The notes beneath the pieces were generated by a model. That model did not search any database and was not told where the DNA came from. It saw only the letters and a program-made list of their open reading frames with translations. DNA of 64,000 nucleotides from Peribacillus sp. FSL H8-0477 (GTDB lineage Bacteria; Bacillota; Bacilli; Bacillales; DSM-1321): positions 1,364,001-1,428,000 of the forward strand of contig NZ_JBBODE010000001.1 of NCBI RefSeq assembly GCF_038002765.1, given 5' to 3'. Shown here in pieces: positions 27,388 through 37,429 of this stretch. The position numbers and the translations under genes were made by a program. How positions within the stretch are numbered: position 1 is the first letter of the stretch; each line of letters starts with the position of its first letter.

Positions 27388-27427
27388 AAATAAAAAGAAA
27401 AGAGGGCATGGAGACTGCAGCCCTCTT
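27388..27427 (-). terminator. Intrinsic terminator after the Ig-like surface protein gene
   Basis: Stem AAGAGGGC / GCCCTCTT (27400-27407 and 27420-27427) with a 12-base loop, followed on the minus strand by the T-rich tract TTCTTTTTATTTTT. Confidence 0.8.
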
Positions 27428-27434
27428 GTTCCTT

Positions 27435-30400
27435 TTAATACTTATCATCATCGTTGTTATTACCGCCGCCACTGCCATTATCGCCTTCTTCACTGACTAT
27501 GACAGACACCTCAGCAGTAAATTGCATTCCTTCTTCATCAATAACTTTTACGGTCACCATGGATTGACCTATTCGTTCGCCCGTTATCTCACCTGTAATT
27601 TTATCGAGTTTAACATAATATTCCTCACCCTTAGCTTGGGTAAACTCAGTGGATTTTACATTTGTTGAATCTGCTGGGTGTTTAATAACCGTAATAGTAT
27701 TAGTCTGACCTTTGGTAATATATATCGGCCCGTCTACCGAAATGGATGTCAATGGTTGTCCAACCTTAACAGTTACCTTTGTTGTTACTTTTCCATCTGG
27801 AGTTGTTACCTCTAGTATAGTTTCACCTGTAGCATTTCCTTGAATTTTACCGTTCTCTACTACCGAGGCAATGGTTGGACTGAGTGAAGTCCACACCACT
27901 TCCTTATTTGTAGCATTATCAGGTTCAACCCTAACCGTAAATTTATCGTAAATCTCTGTTTTATCGATTTTCACACTATTAGGCGTCACTATGATATTTG
28001 TGACGGGTACATTTTTCACAGTAATAGTAGCAGTTTTTTCAGTCCTGACACCTTCTGAATTTAGTCCCGCGACAAACAGTTTAATTGTACCTTCTTTTAA
28101 ACCTTTAATAGTGAAGTCATCTTTATTAATAGAAGCTGTTTTCTTATTATCCGTCTCATCAGCAAGCCAAACTTCTAAACTAGATCTACCATCTTCAGGT
28201 ACTATAGCCGTAATAGGCAACGGCAATGTTTCACCAACATCTATGTCCATATCTTTTACAGTGAATTCTTCAACTGGAATCCGAACTGTAATGGTTGCAC
28301 TAGCTTCTTTTACATTCCCAAAGTTATCGGTTACTTTTACTTTAACAGTGGTCTGACCTTCCTTAATAACCTTAGCAACACCAGTCGCAGGATTAATCTC
28401 TAGGTTTTTCCCACCACTCTCTTCACTCCAAACAATCTCTTTAATTCCAGCCTCTTCAGGAAGTATTTTTAAATCAAGGCTGAAATTCTTTTCAGAACCT
28501 TTACTTAAAATATAGCTTTCTGGGAGTTTAATCCCGGTCAAAGCCACATCAGCAAAGAAATTAATAGAATTGAATGCTGGTTTCTCCTTTTTATCGTTTA
28601 GGTCTGTATAGCTTAGTATTGAATCGTTAAGGGCATATTGACCTTTCTTAATCGGTGTTACTTGAACCGAAAAAGTTATGGGCTTTGCCGTAAATATAGG
28701 GTTTCTTTCAGTTCCGGATTTTTCATAAATGATATCAGAAAGGTTTCTAACCAGTTTGATTCCTGTTTCTTCACTGCCTGTTTTCGTTCCTTCTGAGACC
28801 ACTTTTAAATTCGCTGGAAAATTTTCTAGTAACTGTATTGACTTAACACTTACTTCATCTATTTTTTTAAGCTTCAAGTCATTAACTAATGATTCAGCAG
28901 CTTTCCCTGTAATGGCCTGCGGCGTCACTATATAATCAACAATTACATTCTCCCCAGTTTTCACTGGACTTGGTGCTGATATAGAGCGATTCACTTCTAG
29001 ACTAGCTGTTATCTTTTGAATAAGAACCTTAACTACCTTTTCACTTATAGCACCAGAAGCATCGGTTGCTTGAATTTTTATCAGAACCTCGCCGCCATTT
29101 GGCATTTCATGTCTCAATGATTCATTTATTGTCGATCCATTAGTAACATCATTATTGGTCGAGACTAATTTGTCATTTATAAACACCTTAGTAGACACTT
29201 TCTTATCTTTCAAATCATAATCTTGTAATGTGTATGATAATTCGATATTCTGATTTGTTGGAATGATTTGATTTTCTGAAGGCGTATGCACAGTAATTTC
29301 AGGTGCATGATTCGAACCTAAAAATGCACGGTACATCGTATTGACGAATAAACGTTGTTCTTCATCTGGAAAACCAGTACTTGTATGGCCAGTTCCTGAA
29401 TAAGTAATATTCCCCTTAGAATACGTATAATAATGATTCCAACTGTCATTCGCATCCCGACTGTCTTCATCAATGTTATACCATGAAATGATATCGGGAT
29501 CTTCTAAGTTCAATGTAAAATACTGATTATGAGTATTAGCAATTTTAATATTTGTTTTTTCATTACCTTGTGCATCTTTATCAATTGAGAATGGATAAGA
29601 AGTAACGAGCCCTTTATTAACTATTTTTGTGTTTGTTGCTTGGTTCGGTGCAGAATATCCTAAATTGGTCATTGGGTTATCTTGCCCTGTCGCATCTCTA
29701 AAGTTTTGCACCCAAGTGTTTGTAGTTGAACCATTTTCGATGAAAATTGTATCATGAGTAAACATAACACTTTGCTTAGAATTAATATAAGAATTTACAG
29801 TGTCAGCGGCAATTTGAGAAATAGCTGCTGATTTATTATATGAATCAGCGAACCCGAAGATCACCATATCGTATTTACCATTGATTGTCCGATGTGTTGT
29901 TGAATTAAATGTCGTCATGTTGACTACATCTATTTCAATATTATATTCATCTGTTCTTTTTAAATAGGATTGCTTCATGTTTGATTCGGTCTTTAGGGAA
30001 CTTGAATTTGAACTATTCGTAACTTGAAGAACCTTTACATCTACTGATTTTCCTTTAAATTTAATCATACCTTTTTCATAACTTTTTAGATTCGTTGCAT
30101 TGTCCACTAATTCCAGCTTCCAGTACCGTACCCCTGAATAGCCTTTTGGCAATACAAAGGAAATGGTTGACGAAGAAGATAACACATCTTTCTCAGCCAC
30201 GATTTCATCTGTTGAATATTTATCGTCAAAATTAGAATCAATATATAGTTTAGCTTTTAAGCTTCTAGAATTAACATCAGCAGGAACGGTAACATTCATA
30301 GTAAAATCAAGCGTATTTCCCGGCACATACTGGGCTGTTTTACTAGGTTCTCTGGTCAAAGAATAACTAGGTGTTTGTTTATATGCATTGCTAGTTAAAA

Positions 30401-30941
30401 ACTGATTAAAGTCTGATCTAAATTCTCTTGTTCCTGTAAAAAATTTCTTATCATATAAAATAACATTAGCCGGTGTATTGGATAAATACGTATTAAATTT
30501 TTCTTTTAATTTATTTCCTGTCTTGATGCTGTCTACGTCCAAAATAACAGGTTGACCCTTTATAATAAAATCTTCAATAATTTCATTTGCTTTTAACCTG
30601 GTTATGTCATTCATAACTCCTGAAGTATTATGATTTTTCCCGCTTACTCCCGTACTTGTATAGTTGCCTTCCATAATGGCAATCACATCATACTTGCCAT
30701 CTAATTCCTCACGTAACGCAACAAATTTTTTCATCGTCATAACCGTATAGTCAAAATCATAATCAAAATTCCCTTTTTTAAGTTGGCTCGGTAATTGGGA
30801 TCCTCCGGAAGCCACAATCTCAAGCACCCGTAATTTTGATCCTGATTGTATAGCTGCTTCGGCATTATTAGACATAGGTGTGAAAATCGAAAAAATCAGC
30901 AATAATGACAAAAAGATTGTACTTAGTTTCTTCATGTCCAT
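27435..30941 (-). CDS. Giant secreted protein, DUF5057-like with bacterial Ig-like domains
   Basis: Exported protein of about 1168 residues. Signal peptide in the first ~30 residues (KKLSTIFLSLLLIFSIFTP, then NNAEAA). Residues ~35-560 resemble the DUF5057 family (KLRVLEIVASGGSQLPSQL, then two similar lobes with DVIAIMEGNYT and DMVIFGFADSYN). A cadherin-like segment follows (APEITVHTPSENQIIPTNQN), then at least three Big_2-type Ig domains (VTNIIVTPNSVKIDKTEIYD, LTSISVDGPIYITKGQTNTI). The C-terminus is a short Gly/Asn/Asp-rich tail with no LPXTG. I prefer ATG 30941, which has AAGAGAG eight bases upstream; in-frame ATGs lie at 30947 and 30935. A pilus-associated adhesin or tip cargo is possible but unproven. 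Confidence 0.82.
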   Translation of the reverse strand: MDMKKLSTIFLSLLLIFSIFTPMSNNAEAAIQSGSKLRVLEIVASGGSQLPSQLKKGNFDYDFDYTVMTMKKFVALREELDGKYDVIAIMEGNYTSTGVSGKNHNTSGVMNDITRLKANEIIEDFIIKGQPVILDVDSIKTGNKLKEKFNTYLSNTPANVILYDKKFFTGTREFRSDFNQFLTSNAYKQTPSYSLTREPSKTAQYVPGNTLDFTMNVTVPADVNSRSLKAKLYIDSNFDDKYSTDEIVAEKDVLSSSSTISFVLPKGYSGVRYWKLELVDNATNLKSYEKGMIKFKGKSVDVKVLQVTNSSNSSSLKTESNMKQSYLKRTDEYNIEIDVVNMTTFNSTTHRTINGKYDMVIFGFADSYNKSAAISQIAADTVNSYINSKQSVMFTHDTIFIENGSTTNTWVQNFRDATGQDNPMTNLGYSAPNQATNTKIVNKGLVTSYPFSIDKDAQGNEKTNIKIANTHNQYFTLNLEDPDIISWYNIDEDSRDANDSWNHYYTYSKGNITYSGTGHTSTGFPDEEQRLFVNTMYRAFLGSNHAPEITVHTPSENQIIPTNQNIELSYTLQDYDLKDKKVSTKVFINDKLVSTNNDVTNGSTINESLRHEMPNGGEVLIKIQATDASGAISEKVVKVLIQKITASLEVNRSISAPSPVKTGENVIVDYIVTPQAITGKAAESLVNDLKLKKIDEVSVKSIQLLENFPANLKVVSEGTKTGSEETGIKLVRNLSDIIYEKSGTERNPIFTAKPITFSVQVTPIKKGQYALNDSILSYTDLNDKKEKPAFNSINFFADVALTGIKLPESYILSKGSEKNFSLDLKILPEEAGIKEIVWSEESGGKNLEINPATGVAKVIKEGQTTVKVKVTDNFGNVKEASATITVRIPVEEFTVKDMDIDVGETLPLPITAIVPEDGRSSLEVWLADETDNKKTASINKDDFTIKGLKEGTIKLFVAGLNSEGVRTEKTATITVKNVPVTNIIVTPNSVKIDKTEIYDKFTVRVEPDNATNKEVVWTSLSPTIASVVENGKIQGNATGETILEVTTPDGKVTTKVTVKVGQPLTSISVDGPIYITKGQTNTITVIKHPADSTNVKSTEFTQAKGEEYYVKLDKITGEITGERIGQSMVTVKVIDEEGMQFTAEVSVIVSEEGDNGSGGGNNNDDDKY

Positions 30942-31045
30942 ACACATCGCTCTCTTATAATCTATTATTATTCCTTACTTTTATTATATAACGCGGTTCT
31001 TACAAAAATCTTGTTTATTTTACAAATTTTGTGACACAGGTAGAC

Positions 31046-32767
31046 TTATCCCACATACTGAGCAACTTTGTTCCTTCCGGCCTGCTTAGCTCCTGTATAC
31101 ATGGCACGGTCTGCGTGACGAATCAGTGCTTGTTCGTCATCCGCATCAATAGGCGCAGTGGCTACACCCATACTGGCAGTAATCGTCACCAGCTGTTTGG
31201 AGCGGTGTTCATCAAGATCTGAATGGACCGCGAATGGTTTATTGGCAATCGATAATCGGATAAATTCAGCAAATTTAAAAGCTTCTTCCTTTGCTAGATT
31301 CGGAAGAAGAATTACAAATTCTTCTCCGCCATATCTAGCTAACGTTCCCGTTTTACCCACAATTGAATTCAGCCGTTCTGCTAACTGGCAGAGAATTTCA
31401 TTGCCGCTTTGATGACCAAAACTATCGTTTACCGCTTTAAACCGATCAATATCGATTAAAATAAGTGAGACATTTTTCGTAATGTGGTTAGCTAGATTCG
31501 TAAACTGTACTTGCAGTTCTCGTTCTATATATCGGTAATTATATAAATTAGTTAATGGGCAGCGCTCGCTTTGCTGCATGGCCAGTGAATGGTGTCTAGC
31601 ATTTTCAATAGCCACACCTAGATACGAACAAAGAATATCCATTATCATCATTTGATGGTTTTCATAGGCGCGTTTTTTTGTCGATACAAGCATGACTTCT
31701 GCTACAACCAGCTTGTCTCTGACAATCGGAATCGTCATAATACTCTCTATATTCGGCTCAATGATGCCCATATCGAGATGCTTCCATTCTTTGCGAGAAT
31801 GAAAGAGTAACGCTTTCCCCGTCTGCCAAACTTCTCCGGTAATTCCAAGTCCATTCCGCAGCGGCTCGATATTTTTTTCTTTAGCCACACCATTTTCAAA
31901 ATAGCGCAGTAGATGAATTTCCTTTTCTGCGTTATATATATCGAATATATAGCCCTGTTCAGTCTCAACAATCGTCGATATCCGATTAATGAATAATTCA
32001 AGAACACCATCGATATGAAGTTTTTGAGTAAGCTGATGACCAAATTCTCCAGCACTTTTCAAATGAGTATTAATCTGTTTAGATTGATTATATAATTTTA
32101 GAATCCAAGCTAAGCTAATGATGGGAACGCCAATAAGGACGATTGAAATAATTCCGATTTGTTGATAGAGAATGAATAAGATAATCCCGATTGGCAATAT
32201 CAACAAAGTGGCTATGCCGTCCCATAAGAGACTTTCATCTTTAAACGTGAATTTCTTATTATGTAAAAAATAATCTGAGATGGAGAGCATAATTGAGTTG
32301 GTAACAAAATAGACTAACTGGTAGACCATGATTAAAAAAATGTGCTTCCCATCTAATGTTGAACCAAATTGATGATCACCGCCGAATGAATAATAGGCTA
32401 AACCGCTCATTAAACTCATAATAAAAAATAGTAGTGAATTAAGCGGAATGCGATATACTTCCGGACGACGGATGTGTACCATCAAAAGGATAAAGATGAA
32501 GGAAATCTGTGTCGCCATGATTTCTGCTGCTAATCCAAATTCGAGAAAGAGAGCTAACGAAACACCTTGTACGACCGTTACCGGATCCTTGTTAATCATG
32601 ATCGGCATCATGGAAAGAACACACATTAATGCTAAAAAGGCTAAAAGGTGCCATTCCTTGCCGATGAATTGAGGAGGAAAATAATGAAACGTCAGCCAGA
32701 GACCTAATGGAAAAATTAGTGCCCATAATCCCCATATCGTCCATATTTTCCGATTTGAAATCACCAT
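31046..32767 (-). CDS. Membrane diguanylate cyclase (GAF-GGDEF)
   Basis: Protein of 573 residues with about eight N-terminal transmembrane helices (residues 8-220), a GAF domain (about 240-390), and a C-terminal GGDEF domain. The active-site motif is GGEEF at residues 480-484, preceded by LILIDIDRFKAVNDSFGHQSG; catalysis should be intact, making c-di-GMP from two GTP. The product-inhibition RxxD site expected at 471-474 reads GKTG, so feedback control through that site is absent. Ribosome binding site AGGAGG lies five to eight bases before the ATG. Located between folC and the giant surface protein, a few kilobases from pilB, whose MshEN domain may read c-di-GMP. Confidence 0.93.
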   Translation of the reverse strand: MVISNRKIWTIWGLWALIFPLGLWLTFHYFPPQFIGKEWHLLAFLALMCVLSMMPIMINKDPVTVVQGVSLALFLEFGLAAEIMATQISFIFILLMVHIRRPEVYRIPLNSLLFFIMSLMSGLAYYSFGGDHQFGSTLDGKHIFLIMVYQLVYFVTNSIMLSISDYFLHNKKFTFKDESLLWDGIATLLILPIGIILFILYQQIGIISIVLIGVPIISLAWILKLYNQSKQINTHLKSAGEFGHQLTQKLHIDGVLELFINRISTIVETEQGYIFDIYNAEKEIHLLRYFENGVAKEKNIEPLRNGLGITGEVWQTGKALLFHSRKEWKHLDMGIIEPNIESIMTIPIVRDKLVVAEVMLVSTKKRAYENHQMMIMDILCSYLGVAIENARHHSLAMQQSERCPLTNLYNYRYIERELQVQFTNLANHITKNVSLILIDIDRFKAVNDSFGHQSGNEILCQLAERLNSIVGKTGTLARYGGEEFVILLPNLAKEEAFKFAEFIRLSIANKPFAVHSDLDEHRSKQLVTITASMGVATAPIDADDEQALIRHADRAMYTGAKQAGRNKVAQYVG

Positions 32768-32872
32768 TTCCCCCTCCTTCTTCCAAAAACTATGTAAATA
32801 TTGGTAAAATAGTCCTTGTTTTTAAATATTTTAGCAAATATTTGGATTAAAGTCACACTAATTAGATAGTTT

Positions 32873-34156
32873 TCAGAAAATTATTTTCCTTTTTAAGTAC
32901 GGACGAACAAAGGCAACAAAATATAATGAACCCGTAAAAATGAGTATTTCATTTTCTTTTACCGTATTTAGGCCATATTCAGCGGCTTCTTTCCAATCAG
33001 TGAAGGCGATTTTATCAGCCAATTTACTTGCTCTAAGTAGATCATCAAGGCTGGAAGCTCGATCGATGTCTATCTGCGTCAAAATCAGTGCGGATGCATG
33101 TTCATCAATAAGATGCAGCATGTCGTCGAACTTTTTATCTTGTAAGGCTGTAAAGACAAAACGATAATTCTTATCAGGATACCGTTCCTTTAAGGTTTTA
33201 ATCAGAACTGTAATGCCCGCAGGATTATGAGCACCATCAATAATTATCTGAGGACTCAGCCTTTCAAATCTGCCGTTCCATTTGGATGCAAGTAACCCCT
33301 TCCGAATGCACTCTTCATCTATTTGATAACCATATTGCTGATTCAATAGTAAGATCGCCGAAACACCAAGTGCTGCATTGTCGACTTGATGTCTGCCAAA
33401 CATAGGTTGAATCAGGTCTACGAATTCTACATCTCCAAACGTAAGTGAAAACGATTGAGTTTGATTCTGTATTTGATAGTTGCTTATCGTCAAATCGTGG
33501 TCAAGCCTATAAAGCTGTGCGGACTGCTCAGCTGCTTTAGCGGCAATTACACTGGATGGTTCCTGAACACGAACGCCTGAAATAACAGGTACTGCTTGTT
33601 TAATAATACCCGCTTTTTCAAAAGCGATTTCCGCCAGTGTATTCCCAAGAATATTCGTATGGTCAAGTCCAATGGAGGTTATCACTGAAAGAAGCGGTGT
33701 AATGACATTGGTCGAATCCAGTCGACCGCCTAACCCTGTTTCAATAACAGCGATATCAACCTTCCTTTTCTCAAAGTACATAAAAGAAAGAATCGTCAAA
33801 ATTTCAAAATAGGTAGCCCCGTATTTTTCAATGACCGGAAACGCATTATTTATCAATTCAAGTAAGTCCTTGTCTGAAATTTGAGTGTTATTAATCATAA
33901 TTCGTTCATTTACTCGTTCTAGATGCGGAGAGGTAAACGTTCCTGTCTGTAAACCAGACTGTATTAATATTTGCTTGATTACATTTAGGGTTGAACCCTT
34001 TCCATTGGTACCAGCGATATGAATCGACCGGAATTTTCTTTCTGGATTCCCTAGAGCTGTTAGGATCGATTCCATTCTCCCTAGGCCAAAATCCATGCCC
34101 AACGCTGATTCTCGAGTATGTAAATAGTTCATCATTTCTTCCACTGTGTTAAACAA
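32873..34156 (-). CDS. folC: Folylpolyglutamate synthase / dihydrofolate synthase
   Basis: ATP-dependent ligase adding glutamates to folates, 427 residues. P-loop GTNGKGST near residue 49, followed by FTSPHLERVNERI, the Mur-ligase-like ETGLGGRLDSTN and the C-terminal IIDGAHNPAG. The start appears to be TTG at 34156, matching the B. subtilis N-terminus in register, with GAGGAG nine bases before it. It follows valS, as in B. subtilis. Confidence 0.95.
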   Translation of the reverse strand: MFNTVEEMMNYLHTRESALGMDFGLGRMESILTALGNPERKFRSIHIAGTNGKGSTLNVIKQILIQSGLQTGTFTSPHLERVNERIMINNTQISDKDLLELINNAFPVIEKYGATYFEILTILSFMYFEKRKVDIAVIETGLGGRLDSTNVITPLLSVITSIGLDHTNILGNTLAEIAFEKAGIIKQAVPVISGVRVQEPSSVIAAKAAEQSAQLYRLDHDLTISNYQIQNQTQSFSLTFGDVEFVDLIQPMFGRHQVDNAALGVSAILLLNQQYGYQIDEECIRKGLLASKWNGRFERLSPQIIIDGAHNPAGITVLIKTLKERYPDKNYRFVFTALQDKKFDDMLHLIDEHASALILTQIDIDRASSLDDLLRASKLADKIAFTDWKEAAEYGLNTVKENEILIFTGSLYFVAFVRPYLKRKIIF

Positions 34157-34216
34157 TTAGTTCCACTCCTCATGGCTGAACTGTAAATTTTTCTTTCCAT
34201 ATTACCATTCTTCTAT

Positions 34217-34259
34217 TTAAAAAGCCCGCTGAAAATAACAACATGTTATTTTCAGCGGG
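34217..34259 (-). terminator. Intrinsic terminator after valS
   Basis: Sixteen-bp stem CCCGCTGAAAATAACA / TGTTATTTTCAGCGGG (34225-34240 and 34244-34259), tight loop, followed on the minus strand by TTTTT. It separates valS from folC. Confidence 0.93.
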
Positions 34260-34266
34260 TATTGGC

Positions 34267-36918
34267 TTACAATTGCTTTAATTCTTGAATCCGGCTGATT
34301 ACCGCATCACGTTTTTCTACATAATCTTGTTCTTTGGCACGTTCTTCTTCAATAACAGCTGCTGGGGCTTTTTTAACAAAGCCTTCGTTGCCTAGTTTTT
34401 TCTGAACACGTTCTACTTCCTTATTCAGTTTCTCACACTCTTTATCTAAACGTTTAATTTCATCCTCAATATTGATTAAGCCTTTCAGCGGAAGAATGAG
34501 TTCAACACCCGTAACAACCGCAGTCATCGCTTGTGCTGGTCCTTCTACATTTACCCCAATCGTTAATTCTTCAGGATTACAGAAACGTTCAAGATAAGCA
34601 CGATTTTTCTCAAGCTTCGCCACAATTGATTCGTCTTTCGCTTTTAACATCAAGTTGATCTTCTTACTCATCGGCGTATTTACTTCTGACCGGATGTTAC
34701 GTACAGAACGAATAATTTCGACAAGCAGCTTCATTTCTTCTGCTGCTTCCGTATTCGTCAACGCAGGATCAACAGTCGGCCACGCTGCAAGGGTAATGGA
34801 TTCCCCATTATGCGGCAAGTTCTGCCATATTTCCTCGGTAATAAACGGCATAAACGGGTGAAGCAGGCGCATTGTGTTATCAAGAACATAAGCAAGAATC
34901 GAACGTGTTGTTTTCTTCGCTGCTTCGTCTTCCCCGTATAATGGCAGCTTCGCCATTTCAATGTACCAATCACAGAAGTCATCCCAGATGAAGTTATATA
35001 GGGCACGGCCAACTTCACCGAACTCATATTTGTCAGCTAGTCTTGTTACGGTTTCAATCGTTTCATTTAAACGCGTTAAAATCCATTTATCGGCCACTGA
35101 TTTTTCACCATTTAAATCGATTTCTTCATATTTCAAGCCGTCCATGTTCATCAAGGCAAAGCGAGAAGCATTCCAGATCTTATTCGCAAAGTTCCATACG
35201 GATTCAACTTTTTCCGTACTGTAACGAAGATCTTGACCTGGTGATCCGCCTGTTGACAAGAAATAACGTAATGAATCGGCACCATACTTCTCAATCACTT
35301 CCATTGGATCGACACCATTACCTAGTGATTTACTCATTTTCCGGCCTTGTTCATCGCGAACCAGTCCGTGAATAAGCACATCTTTAAATGGACGTTCTCC
35401 TGTAAATTCAATTCCTTGGAAGATCATCCGTGATACCCAGAAGAAAATGATATCATAACCAGTTACAAGTGCACCGGTTGGGTAATAGCGTTTGAAATCA
35501 GCTTGATCAGTATCCGGCCAGCCCATTGTAGAAAATGGCCAAAGTGCTGAACTGAACCAAGTATCTAACACATCATTATCCTGTTCCCACATCTCGCTGT
35601 CAGCTGGTGCTTCTTGACCAACGTAGACTTCGCCTGTTTCTTTATGGTACCAAGCAGGAATTCTATGTCCCCACCATAGCTGACGAGAAATACACCAATC
35701 ATGAATATTCTCCATCCAACGTAAGTACGTATTTTCAAACCGTTCAGGAACAAAATTAACTTTTTCGTCTTCGGATTTCTTCTGTAATTCAATGGAAGCA
35801 TCAGCAAGCGGCTGCATTTTAACAAACCATTGTGTAGAAAGATAAGGTTCTACAACAGCTCCGCTTCGTTCTGAGTGGCCAACTGAATGAAGATGTTCTT
35901 CAATTTTGAACAATACACCTTGTTCTTGAAGATCTTTAACAATCTGCTTACGGCATTCAAAACGGTCCATTCCTTCATAAATACCAGCTTTCGCATTCAT
36001 CGTACCGTCTTCGTTCATCACAAGAATGCGTTCAAGATTATGGCGGTTCCCTACTTCAAAGTCATTCGGATCATGTGCCGGTGTAATTTTTACAACCCCT
36101 GAACCAAAATCAATTTCAACATAATCATCGCCCACAATTGGAATTTCACGTCCAACGATTGGTAAAATAACAGTTTTTCCGATCAGGTGTTTATAACGAT
36201 CGTCTTCTGGATGAACCGCAATCGCAGTATCACCAAGCATCGTTTCTGGACGAGTTGTTGCGATTTCAATTTCACCTGAACCATCAGCAAGCGGATATTT
36301 CATATGATAGAAGGCACCTTGAACATCCTTATGAATCACTTCTATATCAGAAAGGGCTGTTTTCGTAGCTGGATCCCAGTTAATGATTCGTTCCCCACGA
36401 TAGATTAGACCTTTTTTGTATAAGTCAACAAACACCTTATTAACAGCTTTCGACAAACCTGAATCAAGGGTAAATCGTTCACGGGAGTAATCTAGACCCA
36501 ATCCTAATTTCGCCCATTGATCACGGATATGTCCTGCATATTCTTCTTTCCACTTCCATGTTTCTTCAAGGAATTTCTCGCGTCCTAGGTCATAACGGCT
36601 TATGCCATCTGCACGAAGTTTTTGTTCTACTTTCGCTTGAGTAGCAATCCCCGCATGGTCCATTCCCGGCAGCCAAAGTACGTCCATTCCTTGCATCCGT
36701 TTCATACGAGTCAGAATATCTTGGAGTGTGGTATCCCATGCATGACCTAAATGAAGCTTTCCTGTCACATTCGGCGGCGGGATTACAATCGTATACGGTT
36801 CTTTTGTTTCATCAGGTGCGGCTTCAAAGTATTTTCCTTCTAACCACCACTCATATCGCCCTTTTTCGATAGTTTGCGGATCATATTTCGTTGGCATTGA
36901 TTGTAGATTATCTTCCAT
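34267..36918 (-). CDS. valS: Valyl-tRNA synthetase
   Basis: Class I aminoacyl-tRNA synthetase, 883 residues. HIGH motif as HLGHA in [17 protein letters not shown], editing domain with [22 protein letters not shown] motif in [14 protein letters not shown], and a C-terminal coiled coil ([20 protein letters not shown]). The ATG at 36918 has AGGAGG seven bases upstream and gives the family N-terminus [14 protein letters not shown]; the longer frame from 36966 would run into the leader terminator. Controlled by the T-box upstream. Confidence 0.98.
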   Translation of the reverse strand: MEDNLQSMPTKYDPQTIEKGRYEWWLEGKYFEAAPDETKEPYTIVIPPPNVTGKLHLGHAWDTTLQDILTRMKRMQGMDVLWLPGMDHAGIATQAKVEQKLRADGISRYDLGREKFLEETWKWKEEYAGHIRDQWAKLGLGLDYSRERFTLDSGLSKAVNKVFVDLYKKGLIYRGERIINWDPATKTALSDIEVIHKDVQGAFYHMKYPLADGSGEIEIATTRPETMLGDTAIAVHPEDDRYKHLIGKTVILPIVGREIPIVGDDYVEIDFGSGVVKITPAHDPNDFEVGNRHNLERILVMNEDGTMNAKAGIYEGMDRFECRKQIVKDLQEQGVLFKIEEHLHSVGHSERSGAVVEPYLSTQWFVKMQPLADASIELQKKSEDEKVNFVPERFENTYLRWMENIHDWCISRQLWWGHRIPAWYHKETGEVYVGQEAPADSEMWEQDNDVLDTWFSSALWPFSTMGWPDTDQADFKRYYPTGALVTGYDIIFFWVSRMIFQGIEFTGERPFKDVLIHGLVRDEQGRKMSKSLGNGVDPMEVIEKYGADSLRYFLSTGGSPGQDLRYSTEKVESVWNFANKIWNASRFALMNMDGLKYEEIDLNGEKSVADKWILTRLNETIETVTRLADKYEFGEVGRALYNFIWDDFCDWYIEMAKLPLYGEDEAAKKTTRSILAYVLDNTMRLLHPFMPFITEEIWQNLPHNGESITLAAWPTVDPALTNTEAAEEMKLLVEIIRSVRNIRSEVNTPMSKKINLMLKAKDESIVAKLEKNRAYLERFCNPEELTIGVNVEGPAQAMTAVVTGVELILPLKGLINIEDEIKRLDKECEKLNKEVERVQKKLGNEGFVKKAPAAVIEEERAKEQDYVEKRDAVISRIQELKQL

Positions 36919-36950
36919 AATAATTCCTCCTATAATGGCTTTTTTTCCAT

Positions 36951-37200
36951 AAAAAAACTTCCTCATCTCAAAAGGACGAAGGAAGTTTTTCGCGGTGCCA
37001 CCTTTTTTCCGAAAAAGAGAATCATCGCGTGTTTTGCGATTCTTAATCGGCTCTCAAATAAGATAACGGCTTCTGCCGGCACCCGTTACTCACTTCACGG
37101 ATACAGCTCACAGGCGACTTCAGGGGATACTTACTTAGAAACCTTTCACCAATCGGTTTCCTCTCTAAAAGCAGCTTTCCACCGTACTACTCCTGATCAC
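36951..37200 (-). ncRNA. T-box riboswitch controlling valS
   Basis: The valS leader has the T-box sequence GGTGGCACCGCG (minus strand, around 36991-37002), then a terminator with stem AAAAACTTCC / GGAAGTTTTT and T-run (36951-36990). Upstream is a long stem I with AGAGAGGAAACC. The specifier is probably GTC (Val) in TGAAGTCGCC at 37116-37118, following the GAA of the loop-E motif. Uncharged tRNA-Val would stabilise the antiterminator. The 5' end is approximate. The base after TGG is C, discussed as a finding. Confidence 0.92.
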
Positions 37201-37380
37201 AGCATTCAATTTATGTAGTTACGTCATTATTCACAAAAGAATTAATACTATTATCTTACTTAAAAAACAGGGCTTTCGTCAATCATCTTTTCCTTATTTC
37301 TGAGATTTTATACGATTTGTGCTAGCTTATGCGAGCTATTTCAGGTATGTGCGAGGATTACGTGAAGGAGTCTTCCAGAT

Positions 37381-37428
37381 AAAAAATAGCCGGAGCAAGG
37401 ATGATCATGATTCTCCTCCTGCTCCGGC
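37381..37428 (-). terminator. Intrinsic terminator after ysxE
   Basis: Nine-bp stem GCCGGAGCA / TGCTCCGGC (37389-37397 and 37420-37428), extendable by an inner AGGA / TCCT pairing, followed on the minus strand by TATTTTTTATC. The remaining gap up to the valS leader (37201-37380) shows no gene. Confidence 0.88.
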
Positions 37429-37429
37429 A

